Positions 1 to 9,654 of a stretch of 64,000 nucleotides of DNA are shown here, one piece after another. The translations under genes were made by a program, and so were the position numbers. The first letter of the stretch is position 1; the number at the start of each line of letters is the position of its first letter. Under the pieces are notes generated by a model, which ran no database searches, was not told the DNA's origin, and saw only the letters and a list, made by a program, of their open reading frames with translations. Origin of the DNA: Haemophilus parahaemolyticus. Its GTDB lineage: Bacteria > Pseudomonadota > Gammaproteobacteria > Enterobacterales > Pasteurellaceae. The stretch is taken from assembly GCF_002015035.1 (NCBI RefSeq), contig NZ_MUXY01000001.1, positions 737,939 to 801,938 on the forward strand, given 5' to 3'.

Positions 1-45
1 TCAGTTTTATTGTGCAACCAACACATAGTCGCAAGAAACTATAAA

Positions 46-1023
46 CTACCGTCTAAAAATCGTCCCTGTAGTAGCCTCAATAAAACTACTATGTAATAAC
101 AAAATACCCATTCCAATCAGCACGCAAGCGGTCAAAAATTTCAAACTACTTGCTATCGGAAAGCTAAATTTAGCAGGGAAATACCACATTTTTAATTGCA
201 CGGCTTTATGACGTGCAAAGATCACAATCAACGCAAAGATTGTAAGTGTAATGCCTGTACCAAGTGCCATCATTAAAGTAGCCAATATGCCCCAAAGGTA
301 AATATTGAGCGTATAAGAGAGAAACAGCACTAAAATTGCCCCAGAACATGGGCGCGATCCAATACTCAAAATCAAGAAAAGTTGGCTTTTCCAACCTGTT
401 GATTGGTTCATTTGTACTGATGAAGGCAGATGTTGATGTCCGCAACCACAATGCTCATGATGAATGTGATGTGAAACAAGCGGTGTTTTTTCTTGGGGCA
501 TTTGCATTAGACTGATTTTTCTAATCTGCAATTTAGGCGGGCGAATGCCTTGCCACGCTTGATAAATCCAATAAACCCCTAGCAAAATCATCAGCATAAA
601 ACTGCCCCGCTCCACCCATTTAAGCGTTAAATTGAAATATGTGCGAGAAAGCGTAAAGGCAACAATGATAATCGACACTAGCAAAATAGCAACGATCCCT
701 TGCACAATGGAAGATGCCAAGCTAATTTTGACAGCTTGTTTAAGTTTCGACTGTTCTAAAGCTAAGTAGCTCGTGAGAATAAACTTACCGTGTCCAGGAC
801 CTATAGCGTGAAAAATACCGTAGAAAAAACTAATAAGAATAAGGGTAATACCCGCTTCTTGATGTTGTTGACTAAGCTGATTAAGTGAGCTAGAAAGTTG
901 TAAGTTAAACGCTTTTTGCCACAGTATCACGTTATGCAGCAAGAGCGGATAAACCCAATAAACAGCGACTGCCAATAAGGCTAACACGATCAAAGAAGCA
1001 GCGGTTAATTTTGATTTTTGCAT
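46..1023 (-). CDS. NicO-family nickel/cobalt (divalent metal) efflux protein
   Basis: This 325-residue inner-membrane protein belongs to the NicO/RcnA-like transporter family. It has a hydrophobic N-terminal segment (about residues 8-30), several further membrane spans, the family motif HAIGPGHGK at residues 72-80, and a second conserved stretch SIGSRPCSGA in the C-terminal half. Between the two halves lies a His/Cys-rich loop (HHIHHEHCGCGHQH), a likely metal-binding segment. Family members export or import Ni2+ or Co2+; the substrate here is inferred and could also be zinc. The gene overlaps the upstream DUF1007 gene by 19 bases, so the two are translated from one mRNA. The same pairing is common in Pasteurellaceae. 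Confidence 0.85.
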   Translation of the reverse strand: MQKSKLTAASLIVLALLAVAVYWVYPLLLHNVILWQKAFNLQLSSSLNQLSQQHQEAGITLILISFFYGIFHAIGPGHGKFILTSYLALEQSKLKQAVKISLASSIVQGIVAILLVSIIIVAFTLSRTYFNLTLKWVERGSFMLMILLGVYWIYQAWQGIRPPKLQIRKISLMQMPQEKTPLVSHHIHHEHCGCGHQHLPSSVQMNQSTGWKSQLFLILSIGSRPCSGAILVLFLSYTLNIYLWGILATLMMALGTGITLTIFALIVIFARHKAVQLKMWYFPAKFSFPIASSLKFLTACVLIGMGILLLHSSFIEATTGTIFRR

Positions 1024-1631
1024 TTCATCTCTACCTTTTGGGCAAAGGCACGCCCAAGTGATTGATCTTCTGGTGTCTGATCTTTGTCCAAACTTGAGGC
1101 ATAAAGTTTCAAAGTATCATCCACTTTCGGTTGCACCACTTTGATTTCACATTTTTTATCATCAATAGAGACATCACTTTGGTCATTATACTCCATCGCC
1201 ATATAGTAGGTTGGCTCGTAACTCATCAATGTGATAGGCACAATGCTCAGTTTTTGTGGCACGCTTAGATAGACGTTCATCGAAAAAATAATGCGGTTAT
1301 TTTCCACTACGAAGCCGTAATCAGAAGGCGTTTCGGTAAAAGGAATCAGATTGTTTTTCTGATTGTAGAGATAGCTGAAATAGTGGTCTTGCTTTGCCGT
1401 ATCAATCATCTCTTTAGTTAAATCTTGCTTGGCTTTAACAGGGTCTGCACTCGACTGCATTTCATAAATTAACGTGCTAGAAGCAATTTCATCCAACGTC
1501 CAAGACATACGGAAGCCTTTTAGCGTTTGATTTTCAATCAGTGCTTGGGTTTTCAGGTCGACAAAAGCGTGTGGATGGGCGAAGACACCAATTGAGAAGA
1601 ACGAAAAGAAGAGCGTAATAAAATACTTCAT
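1005..1631 (-). CDS. DUF1007 family periplasmic protein, partner of NicO transporter
   Basis: The product is 208 residues with a clear signal peptide (hydrophobic residues 3-18) that would be cleaved just before HPHAF, leaving a mature N-terminus starting with His. This is the hallmark of DUF1007 proteins, which occur next to NicO-type metal transporters and are presumed to bind metal in the periplasm. It is the first gene of a two-gene operon with the transporter, whose start lies inside its 3' end. Its own start is 19 bases from the rnpB terminator stem. The exact biochemical role is not known. Confidence 0.8.
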   Translation of the reverse strand: MKYFITLFFSFFSIGVFAHPHAFVDLKTQALIENQTLKGFRMSWTLDEIASSTLIYEMQSSADPVKAKQDLTKEMIDTAKQDHYFSYLYNQKNNLIPFTETPSDYGFVVENNRIIFSMNVYLSVPQKLSIVPITLMSYEPTYYMAMEYNDQSDVSIDDKKCEIKVVQPKVDDTLKLYASSLDKDQTPEDQSLGRAFAQKVEMKCKNQN

Positions 1632-1649
1632 ATTATGTCCTTATAGAAA

Positions 1650-1690
1650 AAAGCGAACCGCTTTTAAAACCTTAAAAACAGTTCGCTGGA
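1650..1690 (-). terminator. Terminator of rnpB
   Basis: Read on the minus strand, AGCGAAC and GTTCGCT form a stem around a loop of about 22 bases, followed directly by TTTTTTC. It lies just after the 3' end of the RNase P RNA and before the DUF1007 gene. Confidence 0.65.
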
Positions 1691-1693
1691 ATA

Positions 1694-2072
<379 letters not shown>

Positions 2073-2079
2073 GCCACGT

Positions 2080-2107
2080 AGTATAGCCGATTATTGGCGT
2101 TTTGCAA
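2080..2107 (-). promoter_or_regulatory. Sigma-70 promoter of rnpB
   Basis: On the minus strand TTGCAA and TATACT are separated by 16 bases. The -10 box ends eight bases before the predicted 5' G of rnpB. Confidence 0.6.
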
Positions 2108-2122
2108 GTCCTAAACCAATTA

Positions 2123-3574
2123 TCAAAATCTACTACTTAGCTGACTTTGCTCTTCTTCGTTAAAACGTTTTGCTTTATACGTTGGGTTCATCAAGTTCTC
2201 AACAGAGAGAATATCATCTAATTCAGCCTCTGTAAGCAATCCTCTTTCTAATACCACCTCACGTACACCTTTACCTGTTTGAGCACAGATTTTACCCACG
2301 ATATCACCATTATGATGTCCAATAAACGGGTTAAGGTAAGTGACGATACCAATGGAATTGAATACATAATTTTGGCAAGTTTCACGGTTTACAGTAATGC
2401 CATCAATACATTTATCGCGTAAATTCACACACGCATTTGATAGGAGTGAGATCGTTTCAAACATCGCTTGACCAATCACAGGCTCCATCACGTTCAGTTG
2501 TAATTGCCCAGCTTCTGCAGCAAATGTAATAGTGTTATCGTTACCAATCACTTTAAAGCACACTTGGTTTACCACTTCTGGCACCACAGGATTTACTTTT
2601 GCAGGCATAATGGAAGAACCTGCTTGTAACTCTGGTAAGTTGATTTCATTTAAGCCAGCACGTGGGCCTGATGAAAGCAGGCGCAAGTCATTACATACTT
2701 TAGAAAGTTTTACGGCCGAGCGTTTTAATGCACCGTGCACCATCACATAGGCACCGCAGTCGGATGTTGCTTCAATTAAGTTATCAGAAAGTACACAAGG
2801 TAAATTGGTTACTTTTGCTAAGTTTTTAACCGCGAGTTCAGGATAACCTTCTGGCGTATTCAATCCTGTTCCGATGGCAGTTGCCCCTAAATTGACTTCA
2901 AGCAGTAATTTTGCTGTGCGTTTGAGGTTTTTAACTTCTTCTTCCAACAACACCGCAAAGGCTTTGAATTCTTGCCCTACCGTCATTGGTACCGCATCTT
3001 GCAATTGAGTACGCCCCATTTTCAAAACATCAGCAAATTCGACTGCTTTCGCTTCAAAACCTTGTTGTAAATAGTGGATTTTTTCAATCAATTTAAGCAC
3101 ACTGTTATACACTGCAATGCGGAAACCTGTTGGATAAGCATCGTTAGTAGATTGGCTCGCATTCACATGATCCATCGGGTTCACAATATCATAACGACCT
3201 TTAGGCTGACCTAACATTTCCAACGCTAAATTCGCAACCACTTCATTGGTATTCATATTCACAGAAGTACCTGCTCCGCCCTGATAAACATCAGATGGGA
3301 ATTGATCCATACAGCGACCTTTCTCTAGCATTTCATCGCAAGCTTGCACAATCGCATTCGCGATTTTTTTGGGAATCACGCCCAATTCTGCGTTGGTTAA
3401 TGCGGTTGCTTTTTTGACCATTACCATACCACGCACAAACTCAGGCACATCGGAAATTGTGTTATTTGAAATGTTAAAATTCTCAATCGCACGGAGGGTG
3501 TGAATCCCCCAATACGCTTCATTTGGTACTTCTCTTTCACCTAATAAATCTACTTCAATACGTACGTCTTTCAT
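2123..3574 (-). CDS. aspA: Aspartate ammonia-lyase (aspartase)
   Basis: Aspartase converts L-aspartate to fumarate and ammonia in the cytoplasm and feeds fumarate respiration. The 483-residue protein matches the family end to end. It has the fumarase/aspartase signature [11 protein letters not shown] with the catalytic serine loop, the TSxNMNTNEV substrate-binding region (about residues 105-115) and [11 protein letters not shown]. Length is within a few residues of the E. coli enzyme. A near-perfect CRP site lies 60-81 bases upstream of the start, fitting catabolite control. The gene is monocistronic: a terminator precedes its promoter region and rnpB follows. Confidence 0.97.
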   Translation of the reverse strand: MKDVRIEVDLLGEREVPNEAYWGIHTLRAIENFNISNNTISDVPEFVRGMVMVKKATALTNAELGVIPKKIANAIVQACDEMLEKGRCMDQFPSDVYQGGAGTSVNMNTNEVVANLALEMLGQPKGRYDIVNPMDHVNASQSTNDAYPTGFRIAVYNSVLKLIEKIHYLQQGFEAKAVEFADVLKMGRTQLQDAVPMTVGQEFKAFAVLLEEEVKNLKRTAKLLLEVNLGATAIGTGLNTPEGYPELAVKNLAKVTNLPCVLSDNLIEATSDCGAYVMVHGALKRSAVKLSKVCNDLRLLSSGPRAGLNEINLPELQAGSSIMPAKVNPVVPEVVNQVCFKVIGNDNTITFAAEAGQLQLNVMEPVIGQAMFETISLLSNACVNLRDKCIDGITVNRETCQNYVFNSIGIVTYLNPFIGHHNGDIVGKICAQTGKGVREVVLERGLLTEAELDDILSVENLMNPTYKAKRFNEEEQSQLSSRF

Positions 3575-3633
3575 ATAAAATCCCCTCTGAGTGTGTTAAC
3601 TTGTTTGTGATCTTAACAAGCAATGCAGTGTAA

Positions 3634-3655
3634 AAATGTGATCTAGGTCATATTT
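3634..3655 (-). promoter_or_regulatory. CRP-binding site upstream of aspA
   Basis: The site reads TGTGA-N6-TCATA with AAA on the left and TTT on the right. The spacer is the consensus-like TCTAGG, and nine of the ten core positions match TGTGA-N6-TCACA. It sits about 60 bases upstream of the aspA start. CRP control of aspA is known in enteric bacteria; here it is inferred from the site. Confidence 0.75.
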
Positions 3656-3708
3656 TAAGAAACATGTACTGGATATAAATTAAGGTTTATGATTAGTATT
3701 TCTAATGA

Positions 3709-3742
3709 AAAATGCACCTTATATCAACGAAGGTGCATTTAA
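3709..3742 (-). terminator. Terminator of the GNAT gene
   Basis: AAATGCACCTT and AAGGTGCATTT form an 11-bp perfect stem around a nine-base loop, and the minus-strand side continues into a T-rich run. It separates the GNAT gene from the aspA promoter region. Confidence 0.75.
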
Positions 3743-3751
3743 ATTAAAAGC

Positions 3752-4270
3752 CTACTCAGGCATTTTCTGATACGACAACATCAAAAGCGTGCGCCATTTG
3801 TCGTTGTTTTGTTCATCTTTGCCCATATTGGCAATATTCGGGAATCTGCCCCATTGTTCAAACCCGTGCTTAAACATCAAGTTTTGGCTCACTTGATTCA
3901 TTTCAAACACATACGCCATCAATGTATTAATCTGATGATTCAACATTTCAGATTGCATAAATTCAATGATTTTTGAGCCGTAACCTTTGCCTTTTGCTCT
4001 TGTGTCTAAGTAAATGCTAATCTCAGATGTATGCACAAAAGCAGGGCGCTCATAAAAGGGGGAAAAACTAAACCAACCTGCAACCCCTGTTTCATCTTCC
4101 ACCGTCCAGATCGGATATTTATCGCTTGAAAGATGGAAATCAAACCACGCACGGCGATTTTCCACAGTGGCCAATTCAAGATCTGCGGTAATTTGATGGG
4201 TTGGAATTGCTTGGTTGTAAATATCTAAAATGCTTTGGAAATCAGTTTCTATTGATTTTCGAATCTGCAT
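3752..4270 (-). CDS. GNAT acetyltransferase, phosphinothricin/methionine-sulfone type
   Basis: The product is a 172-residue N-acetyltransferase of the phosphinothricin acetyltransferase-like branch (PAT/MnaT). The fold is readable: an N-terminal substrate strand (IRKSIETDFQSILDIYNQ), the core strand VAGWFSFSPF around residue 85, and the acetyl-CoA pyrophosphate loop RAKGKGYGSKI around residue 112. Enzymes of this branch acetylate amino-acid analogues such as methionine sulfone; the real substrate here is unknown. It lies downstream of narQ, with 47 bases between them, and ends at its own terminator. Confidence 0.8.
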   Translation of the reverse strand: MQIRKSIETDFQSILDIYNQAIPTHQITADLELATVENRRAWFDFHLSSDKYPIWTVEDETGVAGWFSFSPFYERPAFVHTSEISIYLDTRAKGKGYGSKIIEFMQSEMLNHQINTLMAYVFEMNQVSQNLMFKHGFEQWGRFPNIANMGKDEQNNDKWRTLLMLSYQKMPE

Positions 4271-4317
4271 TTTCTGTCCTTTTGCAAAATAATGGAATTT
4301 TTTAACCGCTTGTTGTA

Positions 4318-6027
4318 TTAGCGTTGTCCTAACATATTTGGTAATACAACCATCACTTGAAAGCCACCTTCTGGGCGATTGTGGAAATTCAATTCACCGT
4401 GTAGTTCAGAAGCACGCTCTTTCATAATGGTCAAACCGTAATGCCCTTCGGGTTCTAAAATGGTTTCAACACCTTTGCCGTTATCTTGTATGATCAGGTA
4501 ATGTTCACCCTCGGCATTGGTGTCTGCAATTACATCAATTTCAGTTGCATCAGTGTGTTTAATTGCATTGATGACTGCCTCACGAGTAATTTGCAATACG
4601 TGCACTTGCTCTTGAGCGTTAAACATCAAAGAAGGCAATTTGCAGTTTAGGCGAATTCGAGCGGAAGTACGGGCACGCAAGGTATCTAGCATTCGCTCTA
4701 ATGCACTGGTCAAATTAGACTCTTCAATGGTTAAGCGGAACGTTGAAAGTAGCTCTCGCAATTGGCTATACGCATCATTCAGTGCTTTTTCTAAATCATT
4801 TAGAATGCTCGCTTGTTTTTGCCAATCTTGAGCTGTTTCGCCATTACGCTTAAGCAAGCTCAACTGAATTTTAAAGAAGGTTAGCGACTGTGCCAAAGAG
4901 TCGTGCAATTCTCTGGCAATAATCGACCGTTCTTCCATCAGAATAAGTTGCTGTTGCTGCTTATGGTTTTTCACAACATAAACACTTCGCCCTATCATTT
5001 CTGATACACTCTGAATTAGGCGCTCATCAGGACAAAGCAAAGAAGGATTCCAACGTAACATCGCAATTTTTTCATTTTCAATCGCGATTTCGTGTTGTTG
5101 CCAATGGTTAGAAAGCGAGCCTCGGTCAATCTTAACATTCCAATAATCCGCCCCATAAACTTCAATCGCAATGCCTTTAAGCTGTTCATTATCTAGCACC
5201 GTTTCCAACACTTGATGTAGAAGCTCTTTGCTAATAGGCTTAGAAGTCAACATTTGCGAGCAGTGATAAAGCACCATAATGGAGCGGTTTACGGCGGTTA
5301 AACGGCGCGTTTTTTCTGCCACTTTTTCTTCAAGTGAGCTATATAATTTTTCCAATTCACTTGCCATTTGGGTAAAAGCTTTCGACAAAACACCAAGTTC
5401 ATTGGGCTCGTTGATCGCTAATTCGACGTGGTTAAAATCTTCTTGTTGAATTTGTTGGCTAGCTAAAACGAGCTGATCAAGATGGCAGATAATGCGTCGA
5501 CGAGTGTACCATACCCCATAGTAAGCAAACGAGATAATTAGCAACATTGAGATTACAATTACACCTATCACAATCATTAACTTAAGTTCAGCAAACGCTT
5601 GTAAATGTTTGACAAAAGAATCTATTTCATCAACATAATACTCTACATTGCTCAAGTACTGTGCTTTATCTTGATTTTCAACATACTCAACCATTTGAGT
5701 CCAATGCGTAATCAGACTCTTATAACCTTGAATCACTAGCTGTGGCGCATAATCTGGTAACTCATCATGTAACGCATTTAAACTGGCTTGATACTCAGCT
5801 AAACGGGCTTGACGAATTTCAGGATAATACTCCATTTCAGGCAAAAAACGATAAGTTTGGTAACGCAAAGAACCTGCAACATTAATCAACCTTGCATCAG
5901 CATGATTACTCCACATAATACCCAAAGAAATTCCGCTCATCAGCGTAGCAAATGCAATAATAATGGAGAAATGAAGCCCAATACGACGGGCAATGGAATT
6001 TTTAGGATTAACGACGAATGTGTTCAT
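4318..6027 (-). CDS. narQ: Nitrate/nitrite sensor histidine kinase
   Basis: The 569-residue membrane kinase has TM1 at about residues 17-38. The periplasmic nitrate-binding P-box (residues 43-60, containing AGSLRYQTYR) follows at once. TM2 lies at about 149-170, then a HAMP linker and a central cysteine-containing module. The HisKA_3 dimerisation helix carries the phospho-accepting His375 in ARELHDSLAQ, and the HATPase domain has the N-box AVINAIKHT and the G-box DNGKGV. NarQ senses nitrate or nitrite and phosphorylates NarP in Pasteurellaceae. No response regulator gene is adjacent, which is usual for NarQ in this family. The upstream neighbour is a HAD phosphatase 20 bases away. Confidence 0.93.
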   Translation of the reverse strand: MNTFVVNPKNSIARRIGLHFSIIIAFATLMSGISLGIMWSNHADARLINVAGSLRYQTYRFLPEMEYYPEIRQARLAEYQASLNALHDELPDYAPQLVIQGYKSLITHWTQMVEYVENQDKAQYLSNVEYYVDEIDSFVKHLQAFAELKLMIVIGVIVISMLLIISFAYYGVWYTRRRIICHLDQLVLASQQIQQEDFNHVELAINEPNELGVLSKAFTQMASELEKLYSSLEEKVAEKTRRLTAVNRSIMVLYHCSQMLTSKPISKELLHQVLETVLDNEQLKGIAIEVYGADYWNVKIDRGSLSNHWQQHEIAIENEKIAMLRWNPSLLCPDERLIQSVSEMIGRSVYVVKNHKQQQQLILMEERSIIARELHDSLAQSLTFFKIQLSLLKRNGETAQDWQKQASILNDLEKALNDAYSQLRELLSTFRLTIEESNLTSALERMLDTLRARTSARIRLNCKLPSLMFNAQEQVHVLQITREAVINAIKHTDATEIDVIADTNAEGEHYLIIQDNGKGVETILEPEGHYGLTIMKERASELHGELNFHNRPEGGFQVMVVLPNMLGQR

Positions 6028-6047
6028 TGTATATTATCGTTATAATT

Positions 6048-6866
6048 TTAAAGCTGGAATAATTGCGTTAGTTCTTTGGCTATACTATCTTCACTATTCA
6101 AACCGATGGTTTTATCTGCTTTGCGTCGTACCTCCTCTTCTGAGCCCCCCATAGCAATACCTAGCCCAACCTGTTGTAACATTGAAATATCGTTAAAATT
6201 ATCGCCGAAAGCAACCACCTGAGCAGGATTGATACCTTCACGTTCAAGCAATTTGACTAACATTTTTCCTTTACTGTTACCGACTGCAGTAATATCCACT
6301 CTATCAACCCAAGACCATTCAGGACTTACTTGATCAAGGGGTAAAGTTTCAACAAACTTTTGCATTTTTGCTAAATCAGGATCACTAATTAGCACTTTCC
6401 AAACAGTTTCCCCACTATCAATTTCTTTTTGAAATTTTTCCACTTGATGTACATCAGGTCGCACATTTTCTGGGCAAGAATCCACCCATTTTTGTAATTT
6501 AACAAAATGCGGGTTAAGTTCCTCATAGGTCATTGCATTGCGAAAATAGACAGAAACGTGGATGCCCTCTGCTTGTGCATTATTGATCAGCATTGAGGCT
6601 AATGCTGGCGTGAGTGGATTGCTTTCCAATACATCATCTTTTTGGAAATCATAGAGGTAAGTGCCGTTACAGCAAACTACTGGTGTATCTAAATTCATTT
6701 CTGCATAGTAAGGACGAACTGCGGTGTGATGACGACCTGTTACAAAATAGACTTTTATACCTTTTTCTCTTGCCTTTTGAATCGCTTGTTTGCTTGATTC
6801 CAGAATGGTTGCATTCGGGGAAAGTAATGTGCCATCTAAATCAAAGGCAATGGCTTGATATTGCAT
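6048..6866 (-). CDS. ybhA: HAD superfamily Cof-type sugar/pyridoxal phosphatase
   Basis: This 272-residue HAD-IIB phosphatase has all four HAD motifs: DLDGTLL at residues 9-15, the TGRHH block around 43-47, a lysine in NSKGKML, and GDNFNDISML near residue 221. It resembles E. coli YbhA, which dephosphorylates pyridoxal phosphate and some sugar phosphates. The shared CCNGTYLYD and WSWxDxVDI blocks support YbhA over YidA. Substrate assignment remains inference. It lies between the OmpA-lipoprotein terminator and narQ. Confidence 0.8.
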   Translation of the reverse strand: MQYQAIAFDLDGTLLSPNATILESSKQAIQKAREKGIKVYFVTGRHHTAVRPYYAEMNLDTPVVCCNGTYLYDFQKDDVLESNPLTPALASMLINNAQAEGIHVSVYFRNAMTYEELNPHFVKLQKWVDSCPENVRPDVHQVEKFQKEIDSGETVWKVLISDPDLAKMQKFVETLPLDQVSPEWSWVDRVDITAVGNSKGKMLVKLLEREGINPAQVVAFGDNFNDISMLQQVGLGIAMGGSEEEVRRKADKTIGLNSEDSIAKELTQLFQL

Positions 6867-6889
6867 AAAAATTCCTTTTTAAAAAACGA

Positions 6890-6921
6890 ATAAAAGAAAG
6901 GGTAACCTACTGGCTACCCTT
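6890..6921 (-). terminator. Terminator of the OmpA-family lipoprotein gene
   Basis: On the minus strand GGGTAGCC and GGTTACCC pair around AGTA and are followed by TTTCTTTTA. It ends the transcript of the lipoprotein gene that stops at 6953. Confidence 0.75.
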
Positions 6922-6952
6922 ATATTCTACTCAGAACTATAAATCCTGTAAA

Positions 6953-7801
6953 TTATTTACCAGAGTTATATGCTGGAGTTTGGTAAAGCGGTGCTGGACC
7001 ATTAGGACCTGCAACATTACCACCTTCGCTTTGTTTTAATACACCACCGTTAGCAAAAATTTCTACACGACGGTTTGGACGTAAACAATCTTTTTCAGCT
7101 TGACCGCTCATACCATCACACGCTTTAACTTGGTTTGCTTTACCGTAACCTACCGCTTCGATTTGTGCTGTTACGCCTTGTTCAATTAAACGTGCTTTAA
7201 CCATTTTCGCACGACGATCTGATAAGTTAAGGTTGTATTCAACTGAACCTAAACGGTCTGTGTAACCTGCAACTTTAACTTGTTGTGCACCTGATAATTT
7301 TAATTGTGCCGCAACGTTATCAACAACTTCTTTACCTTTAGTCGTTAATACATCTTTGTCGAAATCAAATAAGAAGTCGCCACTTAGGTTGAATGATGAA
7401 TTACCATTACAACCATTTGGATACCAGAAGAAACTTTGTGCGTTCATATTTTTATCAAAACCGATTTTGAATTGACAAATTTTATGAACACCATTTTCGC
7501 GGTAGTTAAATGCATAATCCCACTCACGAACGCCATATAGACCTTCATCGAAATGTGGGCGACCAATTAAGTAATAAAGTTGTTCTTTATTCATACCACG
7601 TTCGATTTGACGAACATTTTCCCAGTTTGGCCACGAACCAAATTGTGAACCATCATGATTGAATACTGATTCAGAAATCTTAGGGAATACTGGGTTCTCA
7701 ATAAAACCTTCATCTGAAACTTTGCTTAAGTTACCACAAGCTGCTACTGCTAATGCTGCTGCAGATAGTGCAAAACTACGAAAAACTGTTGTTTTTTTCA
7801 T
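6953..7801 (-). CDS. Outer-membrane lipoprotein with SmpA/OmlA and OmpA-like domains
   Basis: The 282-residue precursor starts with a lipoprotein signal peptide (KKTTVFRSFALSAAALAVAAC, lipidated at about Cys22). Residues about 55-130 form an SmpA/OmlA (BamE-like) domain with the motif RGMNKEQLYYLIGRP. Residues about 140-250 form an OmpA-like peptidoglycan-binding domain with GYTDRLGSVEYN and NLSDRRAKMVKARL. The mature protein is therefore anchored in the outer membrane and binds the cell wall. The fused architecture occurs in Pasteurellaceae surface lipoproteins. The gene has its own AT-rich upstream region and its own terminator, consistent with a single-gene transcript. A specific role beyond envelope integrity is not shown. 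Confidence 0.85.
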   Translation of the reverse strand: MKKTTVFRSFALSAAALAVAACGNLSKVSDEGFIENPVFPKISESVFNHDGSQFGSWPNWENVRQIERGMNKEQLYYLIGRPHFDEGLYGVREWDYAFNYRENGVHKICQFKIGFDKNMNAQSFFWYPNGCNGNSSFNLSGDFLFDFDKDVLTTKGKEVVDNVAAQLKLSGAQQVKVAGYTDRLGSVEYNLNLSDRRAKMVKARLIEQGVTAQIEAVGYGKANQVKACDGMSGQAEKDCLRPNRRVEIFANGGVLKQSEGGNVAGPNGPAPLYQTPAYNSGK

Positions 7802-7935
7802 TATTTGAATTTCCTTTATAAATAAAAGACTATTTATTGAACCATCTCAACACTTCATAAAAACAAAGTATTCAAGAAATCGCCAAAATTCTACAATACT
7901 ATACGAGGAATTTCTATATTTATTCAATATAATTA

Positions 7936-9651
7936 TTAAACAATTACATTTTCTACACGTAACTGTAAATTCTTATTGCCTTTATACTCATTTATGTCAA
8001 GTTTGTAAATTATTTTCGCTTGTTTAATTGAAAGATCAGGGAATAATCGGGTATCAATATTAAACCAAATGGCATCTAATAACATACCTTGTTGGTTTTC
8101 TAGCATCATTTTTAGATGGTTTCCCCCTAACAATCGCTGTTGTAGGATTTTAAAATCTCCTTCAAACGTTGGTTCTGGAAAATGTTGTCCCCAAGGTCCT
8201 GCCTGTTGTAATAGATTAGCAATTTCAAGTGAAAATTCGCCCGCTTGTAATTCACCATCAGTGTAAATGATACCTTGCAATAGCTCTGGTTCAATCATTT
8301 CGTTAATCACTTCATCAAAAATTTTCTGGAATTTCAAAAAATGATCTTGATGAATAGTTAAACCAGCCGCCATCGCATGTCCACCGAACTTGACGATTAA
8401 ATCTGGATAAAGTGTATCAATTCGCTCTAACACATCTCGCATATGTAACCCTGTAATTGAGCGTGCAGAACCTTTGATAAATTTGCTTTCTTCACTCTCT
8501 TGGGCAAAAGCAATCACAGGGCGATGAAACTGATCTTTAATACGAGAAGCCAAAATGCCAATCACACCTTGATGCCAGTCAGGCTGATAAAGTGTTATAC
8601 CGTGAGCTTGACCTTTTTGCGAGAGTTTTGGTAATTTCGCACAAATCGACAGAGCCTCTGTTTTCATCTCTTGTTCAAATTCTTTGCGAGTTTGGTTGAG
8701 ACTATCTAGCTCAAATGCTAATTGGCGAGCCACATCCATATTATCCGCAACGAGCAATTCTACACCGAGCGACATATTTTCTAATCGCCCTGCTGCATTT
8801 AATCGCGGTGCAATCGCAAAGCCTAAATCAGCCGCTTGCAAATGACTTAAATCGCGTTTACTCACCTCAGCCAAGGCTTTAATCCCCGCACGGCAAGCAC
8901 CAGAGCGAATTCGGCTTAATCCTTGATGAACTAAAATGCGATTATTGTGATCAAGTGGTACAACATCGGCAACCGTACCCAGTGCTACTAAATCGAGCAA
9001 TTCAGCTAAATTGGGTTCGGTGCCAGTAAATAGATTTTCGTCCCGCATCTTGCCACGCAACGCCAGCATTACATAGAACGCAACACCTACACCTGCCAAG
9101 GATTTTGATGGAAATTCACAATAGGGCAGGTTAGGGTTAACCATCGCATCGGCATTTGGGAAGCTATCCGCAGGTAAATGATGATCGGTAACAAGAACTT
9201 GAATGCCTTGTGATTTCAAATACTCAATCCCTTCAAAAGAGGAGATACCATTATCGACGGTAATGACTAAATCAGCCCCTTTAGCTACCACCATTTCCGC
9301 CACGCTTAGACTTAGTCCGTAACCTTGTGAGAAACGATCGGGGATCAAATATTCTACTTGGGTAAAACCTAGCTGGCGTAATGCCAATAAAGTCAATGCT
9401 GTACTGGTTGCACCATCCGCATCAAAATCGCCTACAATCACAATTCGAGATTGCTTTTTGTAAGCCTGTACCAAAATTCCGACCGCTTGTTCAATGCCCG
9501 CTAACTGTTGTGGACGATGTAAAAACTTCAAAGTTCGTTCAAGCTCTTGCACTGATTGAATGCCTCTGCTTTGATACAAACGGTTTAACAGCGGATGATC
9601 AGAGAGTTTTTCCTGCGTTAAAAGCGGTCGTTTTTTTATAATTTTTTGCAC
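7936..9651 (-). CDS. recJ: Single-stranded-DNA-specific 5'-3' exonuclease RecJ
   Basis: RecJ degrades single-stranded DNA in recombination, mismatch and base-excision repair. The 571-residue protein has the DHH phosphoesterase motifs: VGDFDADGATS around residues 73-83, DNGISSFEGI around 133, and LVTDHHLP around 153. The DHHA1 motif FGGHAMAAG lies around residue 415, followed by a C-terminal OB-like domain. Length is typical. It starts three bases after dsbC stops, and both follow the M23 peptidase gene, forming a three-gene operon. Confidence 0.95.
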   Translation of the reverse strand: MQKIIKKRPLLTQEKLSDHPLLNRLYQSRGIQSVQELERTLKFLHRPQQLAGIEQAVGILVQAYKKQSRIVIVGDFDADGATSTALTLLALRQLGFTQVEYLIPDRFSQGYGLSLSVAEMVVAKGADLVITVDNGISSFEGIEYLKSQGIQVLVTDHHLPADSFPNADAMVNPNLPYCEFPSKSLAGVGVAFYVMLALRGKMRDENLFTGTEPNLAELLDLVALGTVADVVPLDHNNRILVHQGLSRIRSGACRAGIKALAEVSKRDLSHLQAADLGFAIAPRLNAAGRLENMSLGVELLVADNMDVARQLAFELDSLNQTRKEFEQEMKTEALSICAKLPKLSQKGQAHGITLYQPDWHQGVIGILASRIKDQFHRPVIAFAQESEESKFIKGSARSITGLHMRDVLERIDTLYPDLIVKFGGHAMAAGLTIHQDHFLKFQKIFDEVINEMIEPELLQGIIYTDGELQAGEFSLEIANLLQQAGPWGQHFPEPTFEGDFKILQQRLLGGNHLKMMLENQQGMLLDAIWFNIDTRLFPDLSIKQAKIIYKLDINEYKGNKNLQLRVENVIV

Positions 9652-9654
9652 AAT

